The position numbers were made by a program, and so were the translations under genes. Under the pieces are notes generated by a model. That model was not told where the DNA came from. It searched no databases and saw only the letters and a program-made list of their open reading frames with translations. Below, in pieces: positions 1-8,135 of a DNA stretch of 64,000 nt; positions within the stretch are counted from its first letter, which is position 1, and every line of letters begins with the position of its first letter. This DNA is from Mycobacterium syngnathidarum (GTDB lineage: Bacteria > Actinomycetota > Actinomycetes > Mycobacteriales > Mycobacteriaceae): contig NZ_MLCL01000032.1 of NCBI RefSeq assembly GCF_001942625.1, forward strand, positions 97,465-161,464, read 5' to 3'.

Positions 1-2
1 GA

Positions 3-926
3 CTGATGATCGCCGGCAGCCGGTCGACGACCGGTTGGTTGGTGGGAACGTGCGCGCTGGCGTACTCGAAGTCCGTCGAGAACATGGAGCTCGGCCACAA
101 CATCTCCCATGGCCAGTGGGATTGGATGAACGATCCCGAAATCCACTCCAACACGTGGGAGTGGGACATGGTCGGACATTCCGCGCAGTGGCGGTACTCG
201 CACAACTATCGGCATCACGTCTACAGCAATGTCCTCGGCATGGACGAGGACATCGGCTACCGCCTGCATCGGGTCACCACCGACCAGCCGTGGCGCTGGG
301 TCCACCTGGCGACTCCGGTACGAAACCTGGTGCTGGCAGCGATGTTCGAGTGGGGCATCGCCCTGCATGGCCTGCACTCCGAGCGGCTGCGGCACGAGAC
401 GCCAGAGGGCCTGGCCGTGGAGAAGCGGAACTTTCGCGACAAGATCGTTCGGCAGCTCGCCAAGGATTATGTGTTCCTGCCCGCCCTGAGCCTGCGCAGG
501 TGGCGTCGGACCCTGGCGGCCAACGTCACCGCGAATGTGCTCCGGAACCTATGGGTGTACGTGAACATCATCTGTGGGCACATCCCCGACGGCGCCGAGA
601 CATTCGACCCGGCGGTGGTCGAAGACGAGACCAAAGGCGAGTGGTATCTCCGGCAAATGCTCGGGACGGCAAACTTCAACGCGGGCCCGCTGCTGGCGAT
701 CTCGGGCGGTCACCTGTGCTACCAGATCGAGCATCATCTGTTCCCCGACCTGCCGAGCAACCGCCTCCCCGAGGTCAGCGTTCGCGTACGGGAACTGTGC
801 GAGAAGTACGACCTGCCTTACAACACGGCATCGCTTCCGCGCCAGTACTTCCGGACGCAACGGATCATCCACGGGTTGGCGTTCCCCGACTGGCTGCTGA
901 GCATCGGCCGGCGACGCCGCAATTAG
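3..926 (+). CDS. Fatty acid desaturase, C-terminal part (cut by window start)
   Basis: Membrane di-iron fatty acid desaturase that would introduce a double bond into an acyl chain. The reading frame is open from the first base, so the N-terminus lies outside the window. All three histidine clusters of the family are visible: GHNISHGQW, HNYRHH and, near the C-terminus, QIEHHLFPDLPSN. The last form (QxxHH) is typical of the DesA3/front-end-like class. The seen part is about 307 residues, so perhaps 100 residues are missing if it resembles mycobacterial DesA3. It ends just before a convergent MarR gene. Substrate position and exact paralogue cannot be told from the fragment. Confidence 0.9.
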   Translation: MMIAGSRSTTGWLVGTCALAYSKSVENMELGHNISHGQWDWMNDPEIHSNTWEWDMVGHSAQWRYSHNYRHHVYSNVLGMDEDIGYRLHRVTTDQPWRWVHLATPVRNLVLAAMFEWGIALHGLHSERLRHETPEGLAVEKRNFRDKIVRQLAKDYVFLPALSLRRWRRTLAANVTANVLRNLWVYVNIICGHIPDGAETFDPAVVEDETKGEWYLRQMLGTANFNAGPLLAISGGHLCYQIEHHLFPDLPSNRLPEVSVRVRELCEKYDLPYNTASLPRQYFRTQRIIHGLAFPDWLLSIGRRRRN

Positions 927-951
927 GCCCGGCCGCCCCCACCGGGAGACG

Positions 952-1404
952 TCATGGGTCGATGTGGTCGGAGTGCGGTGTGTGACCCGTTCCCTGCTCG
1001 ATCACCCGGCGCAGCAGGGCGCGCAGCTGCTCCTGTTCCTGATCACTGAGGACACCGAACACCCGATCATGGGCGGCGACCGCATCGGCCACCACCGCCG
1101 ATGCCACCGCGCGGCCTTCATCGGTCAGGAAGACCTGCAGGATCCGACCGTGCTGGGGATCCTGCTTGCGCTCGATCAACCCACGCTTCTCCAGCGCGGT
1201 GAGCGCCAGTTGCACACCTTGCGGGGTGATCAGCAGACGACGGGCCAGCTCCGCACCGGACAGACCGGGTTGGTTGCTCAACTGACGCAGCACACCGATC
1301 TGGGCAGTGGTGACACCGTGCTCTTTCACCGATTCGTTGACTTCGGTGAGCGAGAAGTAGAAGGCCTGCTTGAGCCACCACAGGGTGTTCTCGTTCAGAT
1401 CCAT
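952..1404 (-). CDS. MarR-family transcriptional regulator
   Basis: Winged-helix repressor of the MarR family, 150 residues. The central helix-turn-helix and wing read from about residue 35 to 105 (TAQIGVLRQL, LSGAELARRL, LTALEKRGLIERKQD). The start chosen is the ATG giving MDLNEN because it follows a good ribosome site (GGAGACGAGG); a longer frame to 1464 adds an arginine-rich stretch with no family match. It lies convergent to the desaturase and in the same direction as the amidohydrolase upstream, about 75 bases away, so it may control either the desaturase or the catabolic genes. The target is not known. Confidence 0.88.
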   Translation of the reverse strand: MDLNENTLWWLKQAFYFSLTEVNESVKEHGVTTAQIGVLRQLSNQPGLSGAELARRLLITPQGVQLALTALEKRGLIERKQDPQHGRILQVFLTDEGRAVASAVVADAVAAHDRVFGVLSDQEQEQLRALLRRVIEQGTGHTPHSDHIDP

Positions 1405-1480
1405 CCTCGTCTCCTGCCACACGCGCCGACTCGACGCTAGCGCACCGCGGCCGGTTCGCGGCACTCACCTGGCCCGCAGG

Positions 1481-2740
1481 TCACGGGCCTTTGTAGACCA
1501 CTCCGTCCTTCATCACGAACCGGACATCGAGCATCGTCGCGATGTCGGTGCTCGGATCACCCGCGACGGCGATGACGTCGGCCAGATATCCAGGGGTGAG
1601 CTGACCCAGCTCGTCAGCCGCGTCCACGAGATCCGCCGACACCGTCGTCGGGGCCTGCAAGGCCTGCATCGGGGTCATGCCGCGTTCGACGAGCGCGCAC
1701 AACTCCTTGGCGTTGTCGCCGTGTGGAACCGCGGGCGCATCGGTGCCGCACGCGATGCGTACGCCGGCCGCAATGGCCTTGGGCAGCATGGCTTTCGCCC
1801 GGGGGAACACCTCGAGTGCCTTCTTGCGCAGCTCGGGCGCGATGCGGTCGATGGCCATCGCGTCGGTCAGATACGTGGTGGATACCAGGAAGGTGCCGTG
1901 GTCGGCCATCATCTGGATCGTCTCGTCGCTGGCCAGGAAGCCGTGTTCGATGCAGTCGATGCCGGCCCGGATGCATGCCTGGACGGCGGTGTCCCCGACC
2001 GCGTGCGCGGCCACCTTGACCCCGGCGCGGTGCGCCTCGTCGGCGATGGCAGCGAACTCGGCATCGGAGTATTGCTGGGCACCGGGCGCGGTGCTGTGCG
2101 ACATCACACCACCGGAGGCCGACACCTTGATGAGCTTGGCGCCGTGGCGAATCTGATAGCGCACACACGCGATGACGTCCGGCACTCCGTTGGCGATGCC
2201 CTCGGCGATCGACAGCGGCATGATCCCGGGGGCCAGCCGTTGGAAGACCGTGGGGTCGAGATGTCCGCCGTACGGCGTGACTGCGTGTCCCGCCGGGTAG
2301 ATGCGGGGGCCGATATGCCAGCCCTGGTCGATGGCCCGCTGCAGCGCGACGTCGAGCAGGTAGCCGCCGGTCTTGACCATCAGGCCAAGGTTGCGGACGG
2401 TGGTGAACCCAGCCTCCAGCGTGGTGCGCGCGTTCACCGCGCCGCGCAGCGTGCGGTAGGCGGGATCGTCCTGCACGCCGTGCATCGGCGTCGGTAGTCC
2501 ACCCGGGTTTCCCGGCCCGCCGATCAGCAGGTTGAGCTCCATGTCCATCAACCCGGGCAGCAGGGTGGCGTCACCCAGGTCGATGACCGTGGCCGAATCC
2601 GGCAGTGGCCCTTCGGGATTGATGGCCGTGATCCGGTTTCCCTCGATGACGAGAACGGCCGGAGACCGGACCTCGCCGGCGGTCACGTCCACCCAACGGG
2701 CGGCACGCAGGACCGTAGTGGGGTTCGCTACCGGCGTCAC
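1481..2740 (-). CDS. Amidohydrolase-family protein (imidazolonepropionase-like) with altered HxH motif
   Basis: A TIM-barrel amidohydrolase of about 419 residues. Visible family landmarks are the N-terminal beta-sandwich leading to LLPGLMD, the lysine of KLIKVSASGG that would carry the carbamate, histidines in VAAHAVGD and CIEHGFL, and the catalytic aspartate in CGTDAP. The normal metal-binding HxH after PGLxD is absent: the sequence reads PGLMDMELNLL, so Glu and Asn occupy the two His positions. The GTG start at 2740 overlaps the stop of the upstream small gene (GTGA), which indicates translational coupling with the Rieske operon. The substrate is unknown; hydrolysis of an imide, lactam or ester in a ring-degradation route is an inference from context only. 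Confidence 0.82.
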   Translation of the reverse strand: MTPVANPTTVLRAARWVDVTAGEVRSPAVLVIEGNRITAINPEGPLPDSATVIDLGDATLLPGLMDMELNLLIGGPGNPGGLPTPMHGVQDDPAYRTLRGAVNARTTLEAGFTTVRNLGLMVKTGGYLLDVALQRAIDQGWHIGPRIYPAGHAVTPYGGHLDPTVFQRLAPGIMPLSIAEGIANGVPDVIACVRYQIRHGAKLIKVSASGGVMSHSTAPGAQQYSDAEFAAIADEAHRAGVKVAAHAVGDTAVQACIRAGIDCIEHGFLASDETIQMMADHGTFLVSTTYLTDAMAIDRIAPELRKKALEVFPRAKAMLPKAIAAGVRIACGTDAPAVPHGDNAKELCALVERGMTPMQALQAPTTVSADLVDAADELGQLTPGYLADVIAVAGDPSTDIATMLDVRFVMKDGVVYKGP

Positions 2741-3066
2741 GGCACCGGCTCGGCGACGCAGTCCAGCGACGTGGCACCGGAATCGGGTACCCGCGGCTGC
2801 TTCCAGCACTCGACCGGGAAGGACACCGTCACCATCGAATACAGCAGGTGCATCAGGTTGAGGACATCCTCGGGCATGTCATCGAGGCTGAATTTGTCGC
2901 AGAAGCTGATCGCTTCCTCGGCCCGCGGCGTGATCGCGTCGTAGAACGCCTGCATCTCGGTCATGGTGGAACCCAACCGCTTGGCGTAGCGCTGCGGCTC
3001 ACTGGACAGGCACCAGTCCGAAAACCGTTCCAGATCGGCGAATTCGGCCGGGAGTTTGATGCTCAT
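2737..3066 (-). CDS. Small conserved-type protein coupled to Rieske oxygenase
   Basis: Soluble 109-residue protein that I do not recognise. It is acidic and helical-looking, with no signal peptide, membrane segment or metal motif. Its ATG lies four bases after the stop of the Rieske gene and its stop overlaps the GTG start of the amidohydrolase, so the three genes form one tight operon. It is too short and lacks the fold signature of a normal ring-hydroxylating dioxygenase beta subunit. A role as an accessory or assembly partner of the oxygenase is inference from position. Confidence 0.72.
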   Translation of the reverse strand: MSIKLPAEFADLERFSDWCLSSEPQRYAKRLGSTMTEMQAFYDAITPRAEEAISFCDKFSLDDMPEDVLNLMHLLYSMVTVSFPVECWKQPRVPDSGATSLDCVAEPVP

Positions 3067-3070
3067 CAGT

Positions 3071-4336
3071 TCACACTCCTGCGGTGTTGCGCTGGTAGTC
3101 CTCGATCCAGGATGCGGTCTCCTTGTGCAGGTGCCGCAGCAGGATCTCCTGATCGCAGAGCAGGAACTCGTCGACCACTCGAGTCTCGATGGAGGTCTGC
3201 GTCGCTTCCAGCGTGTTGGCATCCTGCAGGCCGTACTCCTTGAAGGACACGGCGGCCAGTTCCTGGGCCAACCGCTCCCGTGGGGTGCGCGGCTGCGGAA
3301 AATACAGCGTGCACTCAAACGTGTGGGTGTTGAACGAGGTCGGCCAGTAGTGATACGTCAGATACCAGCCCTGGCCCCAGAACAACATGACGAAGTTGGG
3401 GAACAGTTGGAAGGAGTCCAACCCCCACGGATCGCACTTGGCGGGGTTGAGGCCGGCCGGCATCTCGCCGAGGTCCGGTTTGTCCCACGGGCCGAAAAGC
3501 CCGCTCTGACAGATGTCTTCCATGGGCTTGCGCATCTCGTCGGGCATTTCCCAGGCCCGCACCCCGGAAGTGCTCACCAATCGGTGCGGTCCTTCGATCC
3601 GGTAGTGCGGTGCCTCGAATCCCGACTCGGCGGCGGCCTTCGAATAGGCGGTCGGTGACTGGTTCGCGTGCAGGATGGGTGCGTGGTAGAACTCCTGGAA
3701 GGCATCCATGTAGAGCTTCCAATTCGCTTTCACCTCAGAGCGATAGGTGAATCGCGAGGTCATCTTGTCGAACGGGTAGCCCTCCAGGCCGGTGATCATC
3801 GGGCCGAGGAACTCGCGCAGTGACTGCTCGGGTGTTTTGGCGAAGTTGACGAAGATGAACCCTTCCCACACCTCGCAGTGCACCGGCACCAGGCCGTAGC
3901 GGCTCTTGTCGAGGTCGAAGAACTCGGCTTCCTGTTGAACGAAGGTCAGCTCGCCGTCCAGGTCGTAGCGCCAAGCGTGGTATTTGCAGGTGAACTGCCG
4001 GCATACCCCGCTGGTCTCCTCCAGCGGCATGTCGTCCCACACCAGCTTGTTGCCCCGGTGGCGACAGACGTTGTGGAAGGCCTTGACCTCGCCCGACTTG
4101 CCGCGGACCACGATGATGGAGGTGTTGGCGGCCTTCATCTCCCGGGTGAAGTAGCTGCCTTTACGCGGAAGCTGTTCCACCCGGCCCACATTCAGCCAGG
4201 CACGCTTGAAGATCGCCTTGCGTTCCAGTTCATAGATCTCGGGACTGATCGAGTCTTCATACGACACCGGGCCGGTGCCCAACTCGGGGTAGTGCTGAGT
4301 CCAGCTGCCTTCAGCCGGCTTGGGAAACCGAGCCAT
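3071..4336 (-). CDS. Rieske non-heme iron oxygenase, alpha subunit
   Basis: Ring-hydroxylating or demethylating oxygenase terminal component, 421 residues. The N-terminal Rieske domain (about residues 45-160) has the 2Fe-2S ligands CRH and CKYH. The C-terminal catalytic domain carries the mononuclear iron motif DAFQEFYHAPILH with the expected Asp and two His. It needs an electron-transfer partner (ferredoxin and reductase), and none is encoded nearby. It heads an operon with a small protein and an amidohydrolase, and is divergent from an aldehyde dehydrogenase and a second amidohydrolase. The set suggests breakdown of an aromatic or alicyclic compound, but the substrate cannot be named. Confidence 0.93.
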   Translation of the reverse strand: MARFPKPAEGSWTQHYPELGTGPVSYEDSISPEIYELERKAIFKRAWLNVGRVEQLPRKGSYFTREMKAANTSIIVVRGKSGEVKAFHNVCRHRGNKLVWDDMPLEETSGVCRQFTCKYHAWRYDLDGELTFVQQEAEFFDLDKSRYGLVPVHCEVWEGFIFVNFAKTPEQSLREFLGPMITGLEGYPFDKMTSRFTYRSEVKANWKLYMDAFQEFYHAPILHANQSPTAYSKAAAESGFEAPHYRIEGPHRLVSTSGVRAWEMPDEMRKPMEDICQSGLFGPWDKPDLGEMPAGLNPAKCDPWGLDSFQLFPNFVMLFWGQGWYLTYHYWPTSFNTHTFECTLYFPQPRTPRERLAQELAAVSFKEYGLQDANTLEATQTSIETRVVDEFLLCDQEILLRHLHKETASWIEDYQRNTAGV

Positions 4337-4481
4337 GCCCGCTCCTCTGCGATGTGATTCGGCCGGCGGTGCACACGATGGGCTGCGGCTGCCGGCCAGG
4401 GCTTCAAATCGACCGTAGACGCCGGTTCCGTCAATGACAAGTAGTTGATACTCTGGGCTGGACTGAGGCGGGAGGATCCGA
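4337..4481. promoter_or_regulatory. Divergent promoter region, Rieske operon / aldehyde dehydrogenase
   Basis: The 145-base gap between two divergent starts must hold both promoters. On the plus strand GATACT at 4447-4452 is a plausible -10 element, and GGAGGATCCGA at 4471-4481 is the ribosome site for the aldehyde dehydrogenase. I see no clear operator palindrome. Confidence 0.4.
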
Positions 4482-5942
4482 ATGGATCAGCATCTTGGGG
4501 AGTTCCTCGGAGTCGAGGCGGACTGGTCGTCCAGTGGCGACCCTGCCGAAACGATCGAGGTCATCTCACCGCACACCGAGCAGCCCATCGCTCGAGTGGT
4601 GGCGAGCCGGCCGGCCGATGTGGATGCCGCGGTCTCGGCCGCGCGCACGGCGATCGACCAGGGCCCGTGGCCCCGGCTCGACCCGGCCGAGCGCATCGCG
4701 GCGGTACGTCGTCTCGCCGAGCTGTACACACAGCGACGAAGCGAGATGGCGCAGTTGATCTCGGCGCAGATCGGCGCGCCGATCAGTTTCGCCGAGCGCG
4801 CACAGGTCGGGTTGCCGACGATGATGATGTCGGCGTTCTGTGATCTCGCCGAAAACTACCCGTGGCACGAGGCCCGGCGCGGCTTCTTCGGTTCGGACGT
4901 CCGTATCAGCAAGAGTCCGGTCGGTGTCGTCGCAGCCGTCGTGCCCTGGAACATGCCGCAGTTCCTGATCGTCACCAAGCTGGTGCCCGCGCTGCTGGCA
5001 GGCTGTGCGGTGGTACTCAAACCGGCGCCGGAATCACCGTTGGACGCACTGTTTCTGGCGGAGATACTCAAGGAGGTCGGCCTGCCGGACGGCGTCGTCA
5101 CCGTCGTACCGGGGGATGCCGGCGCCGGCGCGCACCTGGTGGGCCACCCCGGCGTCGACAAGGTCTCCTTCACCGGCTCCAGCGCTGCAGGCCGGGCTGT
5201 GGCCGCCGCGGCGGCAGCCAACCTGACCAAGGTGAGCCTGGAGCTGGGCGGCAAGTCGGCGGCGATCGTGCTCGACGACGCCGACCCGGAAACCGTTGCG
5301 GCCGGGGTCCGTTCGGCCAGCCTGTCCAACAGCGGGCAGATCTGCAATGCACTGACCCGGATCCTGGTACCGGCTTCGCGTGAGCACGAGTTCGTGGACG
5401 CGTTGGCGGCCCGGATGGGTGCGATCGTCGTCGGGGATCCCGCCGACCCGGCGACCGAGCTGGGACCGCTCGTGTCGCGGCGGCAGCAGCAGCGCGTCCG
5501 CGACTACATCGATCTCGGCCGGCGTGAGGGGGCCAGGCTGGTCTGTGGGGGGACGGAGATGCCCGACGGCCTCGACACCGGCTGGTACGTGCGGCCGACC
5601 CTGTTTGCCAGGGCTGACAACGCGATGCGCATCGCTCGTGAGGAGATCTTCGGACCGGTACTCACCGTGATCAGCTATCGCGATGAGGACGACGCCATCG
5701 CGATCGCCAACGACTCCGACTACGGGCTGGCCGGCTCGGTATGGACGGCGGACACCGACCGCGGGATAAGCGTCGCCGAACGTGTACAAACCGGCACTTT
5801 CGGGGTAAACCAGGGGTACACAATGGATCCGTTTGCACCGTTCGGCGGCATCAAGGACAGCGGATATGGCCGGGAACTCGGCCGCGAAGGACTCGACGGC
5901 TACCTCGAGACCAAATCCATTGCCGTCGCAACCGCACGTTGA
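4482..5942 (+). CDS. Aldehyde dehydrogenase family protein
   Basis: NAD(P)-dependent aldehyde dehydrogenase, 486 residues, the usual family length. Seen are the NAD-binding FTGSSAAG loop, the general-base glutamate in LELGGKSA, the nucleophilic cysteine in NSGQICNA and the C-terminal EEIFGPVL and PFGGIKDSGYGRE motifs. The start is fixed by GGAGGATCCGA directly upstream. The next gene, an amidohydrolase, starts 10 bases after its stop, so the two are co-transcribed. It probably oxidises an aldehyde made in the neighbouring oxygenase route; which aldehyde is unknown. Confidence 0.95.
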   Translation: MDQHLGEFLGVEADWSSSGDPAETIEVISPHTEQPIARVVASRPADVDAAVSAARTAIDQGPWPRLDPAERIAAVRRLAELYTQRRSEMAQLISAQIGAPISFAERAQVGLPTMMMSAFCDLAENYPWHEARRGFFGSDVRISKSPVGVVAAVVPWNMPQFLIVTKLVPALLAGCAVVLKPAPESPLDALFLAEILKEVGLPDGVVTVVPGDAGAGAHLVGHPGVDKVSFTGSSAAGRAVAAAAAANLTKVSLELGGKSAAIVLDDADPETVAAGVRSASLSNSGQICNALTRILVPASREHEFVDALAARMGAIVVGDPADPATELGPLVSRRQQQRVRDYIDLGRREGARLVCGGTEMPDGLDTGWYVRPTLFARADNAMRIAREEIFGPVLTVISYRDEDDAIAIANDSDYGLAGSVWTADTDRGISVAERVQTGTFGVNQGYTMDPFAPFGGIKDSGYGRELGREGLDGYLETKSIAVATAR

Positions 5943-5952
5943 GGGGACCAAC

Positions 5953-7095
5953 ATGACAGTCACAACCTCGCCCAGGATTCCCGCCGCCGAACGCATCGCG
6001 GTGCGTTGCGTCGACTCCGATGTGCACCCGGTGCCCCGTCGGGGGGTGCTGGGGCAGTACATCCCGGAACCATGGCGCAGCAGATACTTCGGCAGTCACG
6101 ACGTCGGGGAGTTGATCTACTACGACGCGCCGGATTACGCCCACGCCTACGCCATGCGCACCGATACTTTCCCCACCGACGGCGAGTTCGCCGGCAGCGA
6201 TCCTGATCTGGCCTTCCGGCAACTGATCATGGAGGCCGGCGCCGACATCGCGGTCCTGGAGCCCGCGGCGTACTCGGCCCACATTCCCGAGGCCAACCAC
6301 GCGATGAACTGTGCACTGAACGACTGGCAGGCCAATCACTGGCTGGACAGTCACAACAACTGGCATGAGCGGTGGCGCGGTTCCATCTGCCTGGCCGTTG
6401 AAGCACCGGAACTCGGGGCACAGGAGGTCGAACGGTGGGCCGGCCATCCCTTCATGGCACAGATTCTGATCAAGGCCGAGCCGCGCCCGTCATGGGGTGA
6501 TCCGAAGTACGACCCGATCTGGGCCGCGGCCACCAAGCACGACATCACGGTGAGCTGTCACCTGTCCCGGGGTGAATACGACGAGCTGCCATTGCCGCCG
6601 GTCGGCTTGCCCAGCTACAACCACGATTTCATGGTCACGTACTCGCTGTTGGCGGCCAATCAGGTGATGAGCCTGATCTTCGACGGGGTCTTCGACCGGT
6701 TTCCGACACTGCGCATTGTGTTCGTCGAGCACGCCTTCACCTGGATCCTGCCGCTGATGTGGCGCATGGACGCCATCTACGAAGCCCGCAAGTCCTGGAT
6801 GGACATCAAGCGCAAACCATCCGAGTACGTCAAGGACCACATCAAGTTCACCACCCAGCCGCTGGACTATCCCGAGGACAAGACCGAACTGTCGCGGGCC
6901 TTCGAGTGGATGGAGTGCGACAAGATCCTGCTGTTCTCGTCGGATTACCCGCACTGGACCTTTGACGATCCCCGTTGGCTGGTCAAGCATCTGCCCGAGC
7001 ATGCCCGCGAGAATGTGATGTTCCGCAACGGGATTCAGACCTACAAGCTGCCCGAGACGGTTCCTGTGCTCGAAGGGCAGGTCCGGGTTTTCTAG
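5953..7095 (+). CDS. Amidohydrolase 2 family metal-dependent hydrolase (ACMSD-like)
   Basis: TIM-barrel hydrolase or decarboxylase of 380 residues, related to aminocarboxymuconate-semialdehyde decarboxylase. The N-terminal metal site is a DxH (DSDVHPVP), a barrel histidine is in VSCHLSRG, another in FVEHAF, and the catalytic aspartate is in SSDYPHW. The ATG follows GAGGGGACCAAC, 10 bases after the aldehyde dehydrogenase stop. Members of this family work on ring-cleavage products and on aromatic carboxylates. The link to the divergent Rieske oxygenase is by position. Confidence 0.9.
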   Translation: MTVTTSPRIPAAERIAVRCVDSDVHPVPRRGVLGQYIPEPWRSRYFGSHDVGELIYYDAPDYAHAYAMRTDTFPTDGEFAGSDPDLAFRQLIMEAGADIAVLEPAAYSAHIPEANHAMNCALNDWQANHWLDSHNNWHERWRGSICLAVEAPELGAQEVERWAGHPFMAQILIKAEPRPSWGDPKYDPIWAAATKHDITVSCHLSRGEYDELPLPPVGLPSYNHDFMVTYSLLAANQVMSLIFDGVFDRFPTLRIVFVEHAFTWILPLMWRMDAIYEARKSWMDIKRKPSEYVKDHIKFTTQPLDYPEDKTELSRAFEWMECDKILLFSSDYPHWTFDDPRWLVKHLPEHARENVMFRNGIQTYKLPETVPVLEGQVRVF

Positions 7096-7100
7096 GGCAC

Positions 7101-8135
7101 TCAGGCGAACTGAGCCGCTACCGGGGGCAGGTCGAGCGTCGATCGTATGCCCGGACGCGCGGCACATACCGCGGCGACGACGTTCACCGCACGGTTGGCG
7201 GTGTATCCCGGTGTGGTCTCGGCCATCCGTTCCAGGGGTATCGGCATCCGCAGGGTCACCTCCAGCGGGGCGTCGCCGGCCACTGACACATGCCAGCCGG
7301 TTTCCCGAACCTCTCAGGCCGGCTCGAGGTCGGCGGCGCAGTACCAGGTGGCGCGGAAGGTGAGCAGCTCCTGCCCGTCACGCATTCCGGCGACGGTGAT
7401 ACGTTGTGCGGCAACGGTTCCAGCTTTGAGGGTGCCCGCGGCGATGTGAACTTCCTGTGGGGTGGCGGCCAATTCGCCACGGGCGGTCACCTGCTGCAGC
7501 GGCAGCCCGACCGCGTCGGCCAGCAGGAGCAGTGAGGGCCCGAAACTGGCCGCCAGATAGTCGGCGCGGAACTGGTCGAACGGTGCCAGGTCACGGCCGA
7601 ACCCCATGACGTCGAACAACAACTCGGGGGAGTGGCGCTTGGACAGGTCGGCGTTTTCCTCGATGACGAGGCCATCGAGTCGTCGTTGGGTCGAGGTGAG
7701 AACCAGCGGGAGCGCCTCGGAGATGAAGCCGGGACTGCTGCCGGTGCTGTGTACCGACGCACCTCCGGCCCGGCAGGCGGTTTCCACCCGGTCCCGTAGC
7801 TGCGGGTCCATGCTCGCGGGGTGATGGAACTGACCGCAGGTTGCCACCACGTTGATGCCCGACTCCAGCAGTCGGCACACATCGTCGACGTCGAAAGTGC
7901 GCGGCATGTAGAGCACGCAGTCCGGAGACAGTGCCAGCACGTCCTCGATGCGGCCGGTGGCCCGCACACCGATCGGTGTCACGCCGCACAACTCACCAGC
8001 GTCGCGCCCGATCTTGTCCGCGCCGTAGACATGAACCCCGGCCAGGGTCATCGCGGGATGGTTGATGACCTCTCGCAGGGCCTTGAGACCGATGTTCCCG
8101 GTGGCCCACTGCACCACCTTCAGGTCAGCGCTCAT
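7101..8135 (-). pseudogene. DapB-N-domain (dihydrodipicolinate reductase-like) protein interrupted by in-frame TGA
   Basis: Rossmann-fold protein of the group annotated in mycobacteria as dihydrodipicolinate reductase N-terminus domain proteins. The nucleotide-binding start reads VVQWATGNIGLKAL. The frame stops at a TGA (7314-7316) after 273 codons, at LEPA. Exactly the same frame then stays open for a further 70 codons, from EVRETGWHV to LDLPPVAAQFA, ending at 7101. From memory, intact relatives are about 345 residues, matching the 344 codons obtained if TGA is read as a sense codon such as TGG. The ATG overlaps the stop of the molybdopterin oxidoreductase gene, so the two are coupled. Options are a true nonsense mutation, a sequencing error, or a truncated but working protein. 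Confidence 0.82.

Noticed and set aside
7314..7316. TGA as a selenocysteine codon
   Set aside because: The position most simply fits Trp, no SECIS-like hairpin follows it, and mycobacteria of this kind are not known to use selenocysteine in this family.
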